64,000 nucleotides of DNA, from the NCBI RefSeq assembly GCF_963583255.1, contig NC_084819.1:17639616-17703615 (forward strand), in the 5' to 3' direction. The number at the start of each line of letters is the position of its first letter. Position 1 is the first letter of the stretch. The stretch is from Pyrus communis. Its lineage: Eukaryota > Streptophyta > Magnoliopsida > Rosales > Rosaceae. The position numbers were made by a program, and so were the translations under genes. Positions 42,971 to 58,376 of this stretch are shown here, one piece after another. The notes below the pieces were generated by a model. It searched no databases. It was given only the letters and a program-made list of their open reading frames with translations, and was not told the origin of the DNA.

Positions 42971-44282
42971 GTAATTCTACTAATTCTTTCAAACTCATGA
43001 CAACTTAATGTTGCTCTTCATTCTTGGTATTTCTTCCTTCTTATTGAATCAAACTCCTTGTAACCGTCTCTATAGATTTTATTCACAGAGCATTTACATG
43101 TGAATGAGAGTGTGAGTGGTGTGTGTGTTTTATTGGTCAATAATAGACAACCAATGAACCCCAAAAGATTAAACTGTTAATTAATGAGCTAACAATGCAT
43201 TAGCTAACAAGTCAGAATGTGTGAAGCCTTGTGATCATACTTTTAACAGTATGACCATACTTTTAACAGTAATAGCATTAGCTGAAACGTTACCAGGTTA
43301 GATTAAATCCGTTCCTTTCTTTCTTGTTTTCATGTTTTTTTTCTTTCAATTAGCATTATGTTGTTCACTTTGTTTATTAAAATCTGATTGCACCAAAAGA
43401 CAGCCTTCAGGAGTGCACAAACTACTGAAAGTAGGAAACTCTACTCAGAATTTAGACCGTACCACAAAAAAGATAATGCAGACAGCATGAGAACACACTG
43501 AGAAAAACCAGAAACCAAGCAATCATGGAACAATGGACAGAAACAAATCAAATATCACAAATAATTAACACATGTCTTACAATCTCCGCCAAAGAATCAA
43601 ATATCACAAATAATCAAATATCACAAATATCACAAGTAATCAAACTTCTCTCTCAATTTTTTTTTGTTTCCTCCACAAACCCTAATTTTTTCCCCAATTA
43701 ATTTTTTCCACAAACCATATCACCTTCCCCAATTAATTTTTCCCCACCCTCCATCCCCAATTGTTTTTCCCGACACCCATACCCTCATCCCTTTGCTCTT
43801 CCCACCCCTCTTTCCCTAATCTCCCCATCCCTAATTTGAAAAATCCAAACAAATAAATGAGAAGCTTACCTGGAGAAACCTGGAGAACGAGAGAACGAGT
43901 TCGCTAGTTTTTGGAACGAGAGAACAAGAGAACGAGAGAACGAGAGAGATCGCTCTGGTTCGGGTTATGCGAGAGAGCTCTGAGGTGAAGAGCGTGCGAG
44001 AGAGCTCTGGAAAGGTGAGAGCGTAGGTGAAGGGAAAGGGAGGGCAGTTTTGGGTTATTCATATTTCATTAAACGTGTACACTGTTCACCCGTGTGTGGG
44101 TGAAAATAAGCTGCTTTTGGAAGCTGCAAATTGCAGCTTCTTGTCATCTCCTGGTTTTGGGCTTTTTTTCACCCTCAACTTTGAAACAAAGCTGTTTTTC
44201 AAAGTTTACCAAACACCAAAAATTTTCATAGCTTTTTTTCATAGTAGCTTTTTTTTTAATCACCTCAATCCCAAACAGGCCC
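42971..44282. other. Non-coding right part of the Harbinger element
   Basis: No frame of note. CACAAATATCA-like words repeat near 43555-43640, GAGAACGAGAGA words near 43885-43955, and the subterminal region near 44105-44280 is rich in AAGCTGCTTTT/AAAAGCAGC words typical of Harbinger ends. Confidence 0.4.
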
Positions 44283-46393
44283 TATATTACCTTCATTGGT
44301 AACAGTTAAAAATATCTTCCGTAAACTATTATTTCAATTATTGGAATGGTATAAGGACTTAAAAAATTAAAATACGAAAATGTATGATGAATGTTACCTA
44401 TAATGGTGTTTAATTGTCAAAAAAAAAAAAAAAATTATGACAATTTTTTTTTTTAATTTTCAAGTTGTTAAAAAACATGTAGACAGGTGAAAAAAGGGTA
44501 ATGGTAAAAAAAAAGAAGAAGAGATAAACTGGTTAAAAAGGGTAAATGAGTATTAAATGGTTACAGTTAAATGGGTATGGTTAACCGTTTATAAACGGTT
44601 ATGGGTATGAGTATAACCGTTTAGGTAATTACCCAACGGGTAAACGGTTATGCGGGTATGAGCATAAACGGTTATGGGTAAATAACCGCAGTTACCCGCC
44701 CGCCATAACCGTTGCCCATCCCTAATGGTTACGTCACCCTCACGTGATGGGAAGCATGCCTTGATCGAGGTCGGGGTGTGTCAACCACCAAGACCCAATG
44801 TTTCTTGTGAAACAAACACAAGTCTGTACCTCATGATTTTCAAACCCCAAGCCCTCAAATCAAAGAGCCCTGTCTCGGACTCGACTTCCCTCGGCAAAGT
44901 TCTCGTCGTTTTCGACAATGGTAAGCCTCGAGGGCCACAGAGGCTCCAACGGCCTCTGCACATTCGTCCACCTCTCGTTCTTCAATTTGTTCAAACATTG
45001 GGGCCCCAATTTTAGGGACCTCTGTAACACCATCTTCAGCTAACAAGCCTCTTAGGTGGAGAAGAAGATGTGGGAACGAGAGAGAGATGAAGGGAGGAAG
45101 AAGAAGGAGAGACTTATGAGAGCAAGGGATAACTCGAAGGCGGAAGAAGAAGAACATGCAGTGGGGGTGGGTTTTTGGATGGGAGGGGAGGTGAAGAGCG
45201 GAGGAGAGGGAGGTGGGTCGAGGAGAATGGGTTTCTAGGTTTATTCTTTTCTTTTTCTTTTTTTTTTAATTAATTTTTTAAATTTTTTAATTTTTTTTAT
45301 TAATTGTTTAGCCACATGGCACAAATGTGGCAGCCATGTGGTATAAATGTGGCAGCCATGTCAGCTCTTAACAGAGCAATGGATGAAAAATGTAACAGAG
45401 TTATTATATTGAAACAAAATAGTACGTGATGTATGAAAGTGAAATGTTTTGAAGATATTGTATGAGGTTGTAATAAACATCAAACCTGAGGTGGTAAAGT
45501 GTAATTTACCGTTAGAATCGGTTAATTAAGGTATAGAAAGATTGTTAGGGCTCGTTTAAGAGTGCTTTTAAAATAACGACTGAAAGCGTTTGTAAAGAAA
45601 ATATTTTTAGGTTTCAAAAGCACTTGAAGTGCTTCCTTTCAAGAAACACTTCAGGTGTTTTTCTAAGATTTACTTGTATTTTTATTAAAAATGGTTTCAA
45701 AAGCATTTTCACTAAAAATGTTTTCAACTATTTTAAAAGCTTCCAAACGAAAGCTTATTTGTTGATGTATGCCTGCTCATATTTTCATTTTTTTTTTGTT
45801 TTTTTTGTGAAAATGTGATTATTGAGTAACACTCATCCACTTTTGCGACCATTGAGTTTGACGCCAGTTGTAAGTAGTTTCACCATTTATTAATTTACAT
45901 AAGTATTTTTATTGAATATTTAATCTTGTGAAGCAAGCAGCATTTTACCACAGCATGGAAAGGTGTTGAGTCCTTACATGACAATGTGAGTTCAAATTCT
46001 ATTGGTGTCTAATCTAACAAATTTATCGTATGGCAAAAATAAAAAATAAAAAACCTAAAAATCAACCAAAAATATTTGTGAAAACGATCGGTTCCGTTTT
46101 GACAGTCGGAACATCTCTGAAATGTCCTACATAAATTTTTAATCGCAAACCCGATTACAAATCGTGAGTGTTAGCTCAAACTTTCAGTAAAAATTCAACC
46201 GTTGTGTTTTCAAACAATCTTTTTCCTGGAAGTAAAGTAGTTACGGCCGTCCAACAACCAAACTCATTCAACCGTTTTGGTGTATTTCGGGAAAAGAAGC
46301 CAAGTCATATAGATATAGCTACCAAATTCAGAAGTTGATCAAAAGTGAAGAAAATAATGTTGGTCGCAGAAAAGAGCCTTGTCTTTGAAAGAT

Positions 46394-46645
46394 ATGTCTG
46401 AAGATTCCACGACGCCGGAAAACTTCACGTTCCCGTTGAGGGTCAGGGTTTCGAATACGGTTCTTCCTAGGGCTGCGGTTGCGGCATTCGGGTTCGGATT
46501 CATCAATGAGGGATACAGTGGAGACTGGTCGAGGATTGGAGCCATCGCAAAAGAGAGTGAGGAGTTGCTCAAGGTTGCTGCATTTGTAGTTGTTCCCTTA
46601 TGTTTGTTTCTCATTTTTTTCTTTTCCAAAGAAGTTGAGGACTGA
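46394..46645 (+). CDS. Small conserved plant membrane protein, 83 aa (copy B)
   Basis: Duplicate of 1897-2148, same start and stop, same hydrophobic C-terminal segment (VAAFVVVPLCLFLIFFF) and GYSGDWSRIG motif, with asparagine for lysine at residue 12. No frame damage. Function unknown. Confidence 0.5.
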   Translation: MSEDSTTPENFTFPLRVRVSNTVLPRAAVAAFGFGFINEGYSGDWSRIGAIAKESEELLKVAAFVVVPLCLFLIFFFSKEVED

Positions 46646-47209
46646 ATTTTTAAGATGGGATTGTGTAGTTAGAAGTGTGGAATGAAATGATTCTCTGAAT
46701 TTCAATGCTGTTAAAAGTGCTTTTATTAGAAGAGCGTCGAAATTTTATTAAATCCAAGTGCTTTTTGAAAAAACAGTTCAAAGTGCTTCTGATCATTAGC
46801 ACTTTTAAGTTTTTCTACCTTGAAGAGAGACTATTTTTATAGGGAGCAATTCTGCTAATAAGGTTGCAAGTGTAAACATGTTGAAATTTCTATATATTCA
46901 AATGATTTATTTAACTGCTTTCTAAAAAAGTACTTAGGTGTGCTTCTACAACCGTGCTTAATTGTAAGTTTTTATGTCAAATGTGGTCACTCGTTAGAAA
47001 CGTTATCGATTGTCAAAAAGCACGTTTAAAGAAGTCTTGCATCAAATCCAAAAGAACCAAGACACAACGTAAGAATATTACATGCCTATTTGTCAGTTGA
47101 AATCAAGAACGCTACGTATTCTTTTGCTACATTTATGTATATATGGATACAGAAAATTACAATTACGAAGGAAGAAATTAACACAAAACTTCGTTGCACT
47201 CCATAATTA

Positions 47210-51282
<4,073 letters not shown>

Positions 51283-51443
51283 CTGCAATGTTAACGTTTC
51301 AGCTTTGTTACAAAAAGAATTCCATCCCGACTCTCATGAAATGGTACAACTCTCTTAGTTACACTTAATAATTCAGAGCACCCTAGAATTGGCATGATGC
51401 TCTGGTCGTCAAACTTCTTGGGCGATCGCACACTTATAATTTT

Positions 51444-51811
51444 TTGTTGAACAGGCTGAGGCAAAAATGGCAATTAAAAGGAGGCATGCAGCTTATTGAC
51501 ATTGATCATGATTTTTATATTGTTAAATTTGATTTGGAAGAGGATAATTGCGGGTCAGTATTTGACGATTCAAAAATAGAGACCAGGATTTGTGCCTGCA
51601 ACAGAGGTTATTACATTACTCGTATGGCTGTATGGGTTAGGAAATTGGGTGTTCCAATTGAGTATTTTAATGTTTCGGCAATGAGGAAGATAGGTAGTGT
51701 GCTGGGAAAAGTGTTGAAGATTGATGTAAACACCAGCTCTCAATACAGGGGCAAATTTGCTAGAATTTGTGCTGAGATTGATGTAAACACCAGCTCTCAA
51801 TACAGGGGCAA
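51444..51811 (+). pseudogene. LINE ORF1 remnant in copy B, rearranged
   Basis: Matches 6942-7283 of copy A (DUF4283-like region). At about 51785 the sequence repeats 27 bases from 60 bases upstream (AAACACCAGCTCTCAATACA...), then jumps to LTR sequence equal to 7635 of copy A. The zinc knuckle is lost. Confidence 0.75.
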
Positions 51812-53555
51812 CTCTCAACTCACTCTATCTCTCTCTCGGACTTTCCTCCCTCTCCCTTCCTGGCGACATACCTACACCACCATCATACCCAGAGAACCCA
51901 GACGTCACCACCACGTTTGTGTGGACCTCCTCCCTCCATCCCTCGTCTCTGTGAAGCTCCGGGGCACCCAGAAGACACCCGACCTAGGTCCTGCGAGCTC
52001 GTGGGTTTCGAGCTAAAATCCAACCACCTTCGGCCACCCACTGGCAAGAAACCAACCCAGGTCTTCGAGCCTAGAACCTTTGGGCTGGGCTTCCAAGCCT
52101 AAGGCCTGGGAAACCTAAACCCCCGAGCCCAAAACCTTAAGGCAGCCCAACCCAGCAACCCATTTAGTTAAACCCTATAATCCTGGGATGGGCTTTCAAG
52201 CCCATACCCGTTTGTACAACCCAGGGCTTCCAGCCCGTTAACCCCATGTTGTTCTTCTCCCCTTTAATTCTCCTTCAGTCCAAAAATTTCTGGGAATCAT
52301 AGCTTTCTCGTAGGACAACAGAATAACGCACGGTCGAAGTCTATGTATTTGTAGCGAAGCCCTCTTCAATTTGATACCATACCCATACCCATATGCTGGA
52401 ACCAAGCGTGCCCATATGTTGAAGCCTAGAAGCTTCCACGGTTTTCGTAGTTTTTCTGCTGATTCTGGCTAACCTCGCCGAAGATAAGTCTCGACCTAAG
52501 AGAAAAAAATACTCCTATCTTCATGCACTTCCAGGATATGTAAGTGGATCTTCCGAATTTCAAGTTTCATTTTCGAACAAGTTTGATATTTATGTGTTTA
52601 ACTTGAATTTTTGGTGTTCTTGTTGAGGAGTTATGGTGGTAACATTGATTTAAGAGCTTAGTAGCTAAATGGTAGATTGATGAACGACTTTGGAGGGCAG
52701 GACAAAAACAAGAAATGGTACATACTTTAATTTTATTGAATTGTTTGTAGTCTTTGGCTAAAAGAGGAAGAATTAAGCATGATATGGGTAAACTAACACA
52801 TAGAAATAGAAGTTAAATATGATTCCTGGATAGTTTGGGATTGTCCTGATTGTAAATTGGATTAAAGGAGTATGAGTATAACATTGCAGAAAACTTGTTC
52901 ATTTTGCAGAAAGAAACTATGTTTCAAGTATCCTACTTTGGCTCTTGATTTCTATGTTCTTGTGAGTTCCTTTTGATCTAATATTGTATATTTTGAAATT
53001 AGACATGTCCCGATCAAAACCCATCTGATTTCACTAAATTCATTTGAATTTTGATTGATCAAAATTATGTCCAAAGTTGAGTCACAGGGCTGCCAGACAG
53101 CAGCAGAAAACTGGATTTCCAGTTTCAAGACTCCATTTTCTTTTTGGCATAACTTCCAATTTAGAGCTCTGTTTTCTACAATCTTTATATGCCTTTAAAG
53201 TACAGAACACAAGCTTCAAAACCCATATAATATTACATGATTTGGTTTAGTTTTGAATGCTCCAAGGGGAGCCTAAACTTGGTCCAATAGTGCTACTTTT
53301 CTGCAGATTTTGTGGAGAGATGTTGTTCTAGATGCATAATGACAAACTACGAATGGCTTGATCCCTTCACAGGATACGTAGGTAGTCTAACAAGATGGTT
53401 AGATGCAGCCATAAAAATAACCCAAATTTAATATTGTGCTGGATTTCTTTTAACGAAAGAAATTTGTTATGGTTAATAGTGTAGAGATTAACCATGACTT
53501 TTATTTTGGCCTATCACTGGATTTAGCTTCCAAATAAGAAGTTTGGGTCATTACA
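51812..53555 (+). repeat. 5' LTR of the LARD-like element, copy B (5' truncated)
   Basis: Equivalent to 7635-9367 of copy A, missing the first 219 bases. Ends GGGTCATTACA; the primer-binding site follows at 53560-53571 (TGGTATCAGAGC). Its interior continues to 54566 and, after the chromovirus, from 63905 to about 63974. Confidence 0.75.
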
Positions 53556-53559
53556 ACAG

Positions 53560-53571
53560 TGGTATCAGAGC
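53560..53571 (+). promoter_or_regulatory. Primer-binding site of the LARD copy B
   Basis: TGGTATCAGAGC, complementary to the initiator tRNA-Met 3' end, 4 bases after the LTR. Confidence 0.85.
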
Positions 53572-55330
53572 GAACGATCCTACTTTCAAATTGTTTTATC
53601 CTTAAGCTCTTATTGATGTGAATTATGATATGCATTGTGATTACATTGTTTCACAAAAATTTTGAATGAAGTGGCTCTCATGTGATATGTGGTGCAACTC
53701 CGTTCTGATTATGGAGTCCAGTTGGTGGAAATTATTATTGCATTGTGGTTGCATATTTCATAATTGCTAGGAATAAGTGAGTTACATATATGTATAATGG
53801 ATACTCACGTGTGTTATTGTGAGCACAAGTTCCTGTAGATTGTAAATGCAGGTTCCCTAAATGATTTTGATGATCTGAGAGTGAAAGGAATTGGGAGGTT
53901 CCCCTGGGTTTCGATCCCCTGAACCTTCAAAGGGTGTTATACGGATGGGCTACTCCTGCAGGATAGTCTATGTGGTATAACCGTTGGAAATGGACACTCC
54001 TGGATTGAGAGTTACTAGGAGTGAGGGGCATCGCGTGCTGCCTTGGGTTTCGATCCCCTAAACCTCTGGAAGCCTACATGGTCAGACTTGTACCGTATCC
54101 TGTGGGGAGGGCACTTAGTTCTAGGGTGTAGGATTAAATGGACACTTCCGTGTTGTTGTGGTCAAATTGAAGTGAGGGTAATCGGCCGCGGGACTCGTCA
54201 TCAGGTTGGATTATGTTGGCACACGAGTTCTGAGAAGGAATCGTGGTGACAGCTGTGTATAGCCAATGATGGTAAGTGGTATACTAATGATTATGATTAT
54301 TATGCTAGTATTTATCTAACTGATGGTAGATGTGGTTTGATAATCTAGTATTTATTTAGCCCATGAGGATTGCGGCTTGGTGTTTGATATTTACTTTGCC
54401 AATGTATATGGCTAAAATTTCTTATATTTATTCTGCCAATGATGTGGCTGGGAATTTGAGAATATGGGTGAGAATCACGATGAGTTATTCGTTGATTTAT
54501 TTATTTTAAGCTTGAATAAAATCGTAGACTGAGGTTATGATTTTATTCACTATCAAAAGAGTGGTGGGTGTTGTGACATCCCGTCCCGGGATTTTTAAAA
54601 CGCACACGTGAAATGACACTTTTACCCCTAGCCCGTCTCTTTTACGTTTAATCGTTATTTGGAGCCTGGTTGGCATGTTTGGAACCATACACGTACTCCC
54701 TTTCTCTCTGTCTCTTTTTCCCTGTTTCTCTCTCTCTTCCCCGAGCTCCCTTCTTTCTTCTTCTTCTTCCTTTAAACGTACGGACACACACCAAGAACCA
54801 TTATACCGTAGCAGATCGAGGAAACCAAGGGTGCAGTCGTGATCGTGAGGTCGAGGGGAGCACGAATATACCATTTTCAGGTAGGAACTTCGACGTTTTC
54901 AAGTCGATTTCATAAGCTCCGATTTGTGTACTGTTCATGGAAAAAATATTCATTGAGTTTTTGGGATTTCTAAGCTCGTAGGTAGCTTGGTGGTGTCACG
55001 AGGAGCCCAGGAGTGTTTTGTTGGAAGTGTTTTGACGTCGGGGAAGCTTGGTTCGAAGTTGCCCGAGTTTTGAGTTTTGAGACAGGTACGATCACGTGGT
55101 TTTTAGCTTTTAAAAGTTGTATAACGTGATTCTACTAGTCTAGGGCTTTCTTTTGGTACAAGAATCATAGAAAATGGTTGAAAAACGAAGGAGAATAGTG
55201 AGTTTAAAGTTTTCCCAGTTTTCCGGTGACCGGTGTCCGGCGAGGGTAGGCCGGAGAAGAAACAGGAATATTCTGTTAATTTTAACGAAATATTCCTAAC
55301 GGCAGTAACGGTATCCGGTTAAGTTTAACG

Positions 55331-55345
55331 GAATATTCCGGAATT
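55331..55345 (+). promoter_or_regulatory. Heat-shock-element-like triplet in the 5' LTR
   Basis: GAATATTCCGGAATT holds alternating GAA/TTC/GAA pentamer cores at 2-base spacing, the consensus for heat-shock-factor binding. Neighbouring GAATATTC dimers lie at about 55267 and 55352. Function is inferred only from the motif. Confidence 0.4.
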
Positions 55346-56035
55346 TTAACGGAATATTCCTGACGGCGTCAATTGACACCGTCAGTGTGCATGGCACGTG
55401 GCCGCGCGTGGGGGCGCGTAGGTCCGTGCCTATTTTGGCGCGTGGGGGCGCGTGAGAGGTCCAAAAATTATTTTAAAAATATGGTTGTGATCCTGAGGTT
55501 GTGTAGAGCACATTGGTATATTCATTTGTCCAATTTGAGCAATGTATGAGAAGTTATTACGAGAAGTTGGTTATGTGCTTTAAAGTTAACGTTTTTATAG
55601 CTATTTCGCATATAGGTGACACGTACCCTGAGGACGAGCGTGCACACGCGAGGCAGGGGGGCTAAGACCCTTCTACATACCAGTGAGTGGGCTTTTGGTT
55701 TTCCGTATATACCTATATACTATATTTTCCCAGAACTTGAATAAATGTTTATTCATTATGCCATGCATTACATTATCGTTTTTCGTGCATCGTTGGGTAC
55801 GTTATTAGTTGCATATATTTATACATATGCATATTGGGTGCTGTGGACGCACAGGTAAGTGCCAGGTAAGCGTTATTCACGTTTATGTTTCAGTAATAGT
55901 TTGAGATAGTTAGAGAGCTCATAACCTGCACCCCCGGTGTTAGTGCTCCCGCCCGTGGCCAGGGCACAGTCCTTCACGTGATGTTCACCTCCCGCACCTT
56001 ATGCTCACCTTGGATTCAAGGTAGGTGCACAGGCC

Positions 56036-56245
56036 TGTCGTACAGACCACTTTAGGTGGTTCCGACTCGTAGGTGACCCGCGATTATTCGCCCAGTCTTC
56101 ACGTGATCGTATCACTTATTTACACCCAGGCCTGTCGTACAGACCACTTTAGGTGGTTCTGACTCGTGGGCAGGTTTAGACATTGAGATTGAGATTTGAG
56201 CTCTAGATGCAGTCGTACAGGTCACGTTAGGTGACTCCGACTGCC
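56036..56245 (+). repeat. Hairpin repeat array in the LTR
   Basis: Three units of GTCGTACAG(A/G)(C/T)CAC...TAGGTG(G/A)...GACT, starting near 56037, 56135 and 56213. Each contains an inverted repeat (ACCAC/GTGGT or GTCAC/GTGAC) around a 4-5-base loop. The same array is in the 3' LTR (63150-63360) and, diverged, in the solo LTR near 37045-37245. Confidence 0.6.
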
Positions 56246-56788
56246 AGATTATATGATATTGATATGTTTATACCTGGGCACTTGCATATCGTTATGAGAT
56301 TTCGGCATGGCATATTATCGAGCATGATTGATATACCTTTGAGCATATTTGGCATATGTATAATGTGTATATATTTTCTGGGAAGTATACAGGTTTTACG
56401 ACGAGGGGTTAGAAAGTATTTTTTTAAATGGTTTTCGAAAGCTTTGTTTTTGCCCACTCACGCTTTTGTTTTGCGCCCCTCCAGGTTCTAGTTGAGTAGC
56501 AGTTCCGGTGGTTTCCCAGAGGGCTTTTCCGGCACTTCTGACAGACACCTACCATAGTAGGGTCACCTTCGGGTGTACTTTTGTCGCAACTTTTCCTTTG
56601 GGCTGCTGTAGACCTGCTCTGAATTTGTGACTCACACGCTAGCACTTGTATTAGTACATTGTATGCTAGTTGGTTTTTATATACTCGTACTTTATATTAC
56701 TACTTTATTAGCTTCCGCATGTGCACATGGCTACGTCACCTTTGTGTGACGGCCAGCACGCTCCGATCTCGGTCAGGGTGTGTCAGTT

Positions 56789-56800
56789 TGGTATCAGAGC
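56789..56800 (+). promoter_or_regulatory. Primer-binding site of the chromovirus
   Basis: TGGTATCAGAGC, initiator tRNA-Met type, 3 bases after the 5' LTR. Confidence 0.9.
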
Positions 56801-56864
56801 TTAGGTTTGGCAGTCCTGTGTCCTTGTGAGTATTCTAATGGTTTTGGTGTCTTCTGTCAGAATT

Positions 56865-57935
56865 ATGCCGCCTCGTCGGGAACCACGTCGTACTTCTGAG
56901 TCTAACTTCCCCGATGTTGCTCAGTTGGGGGATGTTTTTGCTACAGCCCTTCAGTCTGTGTTGCGCCCTCCCCAGAGGACTCATCTGGAGACTATGTACA
57001 ATCTGAAGTTGGATAAATTTAAGGGTAGTGAGGGGCACGAAGGCGCAGAGCGCTGGCTAGAACACATAGAGAAGATTTTCCGTGTGCTGCATAATCAGGG
57101 GAACTTGCCTATGGAGAGGTGGGTCGAGACGACCTCATGGTTTCTGGATATGGAGTCGGCAACTTGGTGGGAGCAGGAGCTTCGTAGGTTGACCCCAGAT
57201 CAGAGGACTGATTGGAATATTTTTACGGATTTGTTCAAGAGAAGGTATGTGCCCCCTGAGTACATTGACCGTAAGAAGCAGGAGTTTACCGAGCTAAAAC
57301 AGCGGAAGATGTCGGTGAATGAGCACTACCGCAAGTTTACGGACTTGTCTCGTTACCATCCTGATGTCGTTGGTAATCCGGCGGAGATGCTTCGTCTTTT
57401 CCGTTTGGGCACCAGAAAGAAGTGGCGTTCTATGGCGACTACTGTCCACAGCGAGACTTACCAGGACTTTTATGAGATACTGTTGAAGATCGAGGACTCT
57501 GAGAATATGTCGAGCGACACTGATGAAGAGAAGGACAGCAACCAGAAGAAAGATGACAAAGGCAAAGGTCAGGCATCGCTCGGGCCCCGTCAGACTCAGA
57601 ACTTCAAGAGGGGTGGTGCTAGCTCGAGTTCTTCGAGTGGTGGCTTCAGTGCCACTGGACAGGGTCGTGGAGGTAGATTTTCTGGTGGCGCTAGAGGCCA
57701 GAGGCAGGGCGATGGTGGTCGAGGCAGAGCCCCTATTTGCCGCAGGTGTAGCAACAGGCATTTCGGCGAGTGTAGACGTGGTAGCAGAGGTTGCTTCACG
57801 TGTGGACAGATGGGACATAGAGCGGCGAATTGTCCCCAGGGTCAGCAGCAGCAGAAACCACAGCAGACCTTTATGCCACCACCTGCACCACTCCAGCAGA
57901 TCCAGGGTTCTAGTAGCTACGGCCAGGCGGGTTGA
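56865..57935 (+). pseudogene. Chromovirus Gag region, ends at a premature TGA
   Basis: Start chosen at ATG 56865 (MPPRREPRR), the conserved start of this clade; in-frame ATG 56838 is possible. The retrotransposon gag domain covers about residues 55-200 (FKGSEGHEGAERWLEHIEKI, WWEQELRRL). A Gly/Arg/Ser-rich basic stretch follows, then a zinc-binding pair: CRRCSNRHFGEC and the CCHC knuckle CFTCGQMGHRAANC. Gag assembles the particle and binds the RNA. The frame would continue into pol but is stopped by TGA at 57933-57935. Confidence 0.85.
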
Positions 57936-58376
57936 GGTGGTGCTTACCACTATCAGGGTGATGCTGTCCTTTATGCTCCAGGGCAGTATCAGTATCCCCA
58001 GGATCCCTATTCCCAGGGTGGCTATCCTCAGTATTCAGGCGGCTATATGCCGTATCCTCCAGCTCCAGCGGGTGGTTCTCAGTGGTATCAGGGAGGACAG
58101 TATCAGCAGGGTGAGATTGCCACTAGCAGTGCAGGGTCTTCGAGACAGTCGGGTCAGCCCAGTCAGGGGCGTGGTGCTCAGGGACGCGGTGTTCAGGCGA
58201 GCAGAGGCCGCGGCGGGCGTCAGCAGGGACATGGGCGTCTTCACAATATTTCTCTGCAGGACGCTCAGAACAACCCAGACTTGATTATGGGTACGTTGAA
58301 CATTCTTGGTTGTTTTGCTAGAGTCTTAATTGATTGTGGAGCTACACATTCCGTAATTTCTCATACATTTGCTTAA
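57936..58376 (+). pseudogene. Chromovirus linker and protease region
   Basis: Same frame as Gag, with a Gln/Gly/Tyr/Pro-rich linker, then the aspartic protease start ARVLIDCGATHSVIS. The catalytic triplet reads D-C-G at 58332-58340, whereas aspartic proteases of this family have D-S-G or D-T-G. A TAA at 58374-58376 interrupts the protease. Confidence 0.8.

Larger units (their letters stand above)
38332..44282 (-). mobile_element. PIF/Harbinger transposon nested in the hAT
   Basis: About 5.95 kb. Left end GGCTTGGTTTGGTATTG, right end inverse GGGCCTGTTTGGGATTG; candidate 3-base duplication TAT (38329-38331, 44283-44285). It carries a Myb-like ORF1 (40405-41268) and a DDE transposase (38719-40062) on the minus strand, the two-gene layout of autonomous PIF/Harbinger elements. 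The 3-kb stretch 41280-44282 adds host-like gene fragments and an RTE tail. Confidence 0.75.
37758..44724. mobile_element. Ac-like non-autonomous hAT with perfect 8-bp TSD
   Basis: Ends are TAGGGATGGGCAAAATACCC at 37758 and its inverse GTTGCCCATCCCTA ending 44724. ATGGTTAC flanks both sides (37750-37757, 44725-44732). AAACGG/CCGTTT occurs about four times in the left 200 bases and five in the right. Eight-base duplication, TAGGGATG terminus and AAACGG subterminal motifs together match the Ac branch of hAT. Without the nested Harbinger (38332-44282) it is about 1.0 kb and codes for nothing. Confidence 0.85.
35521..44783 (+). mobile_element. Solo gypsy LTR (Tekay type), split by a hAT
   Basis: The LTR starts TGTGATGACCCATCCC at 35521, breaks at 37757, and resumes 44725-44783, ending GGTGTGTCA. 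It is a diverged relative of the LTRs at 54572 and 61739, sharing the order of GGAATATTCC motifs, the ACATACCAATGAGTGGGCTTT block and the GTCGTACAGACCAC hairpins. Flanks ACCAT (35516-35520) and ACCAC (44784-44788) fit an aged 5-base duplication. No interior remains, so it is a solo LTR. Confidence 0.75.
35101..45510. mobile_element. Long-TIR DNA element, host of the four-level nest
   Basis: The arm 35101-35520 is the inverted complement of the outer part of 44784-45510: TAAGGGTAAATT...CCACCTCAGGTTTGATG on the left, its inverse on the right. Arms are about 400 bases. The element proper is about 1.15 kb; everything between 35521 and 44783 was inserted later. Long arms suggest a Mutator-like element. 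No clean flanking duplication was found. The right half is repeated at 272-1007. Confidence 0.6.
54572..56785 (+). repeat. 5' LTR of the chromovirus
   Basis: 2214 bases, TGTGACATCCCG to GGTGTGTCA. Includes a CT-rich block (54700-54775), GGAATATTCC-type motifs (55260-55372), and three hairpin units of the GTCGTACAGACCACTTTAGG type (56036-56240). Confidence 0.95.

Noticed and set aside
54670..54915. 81-aa frames present in both chromovirus LTRs
   Set aside because: Lie wholly inside LTR sequence and consist of CT-repeat-derived residues; duplicated only because the LTRs are duplicated.
57523..58284. Long Arg/Val-rich frame overlapping Gag
   Set aside because: Out-of-frame shadow of the Gly/Arg-rich Gag tail.
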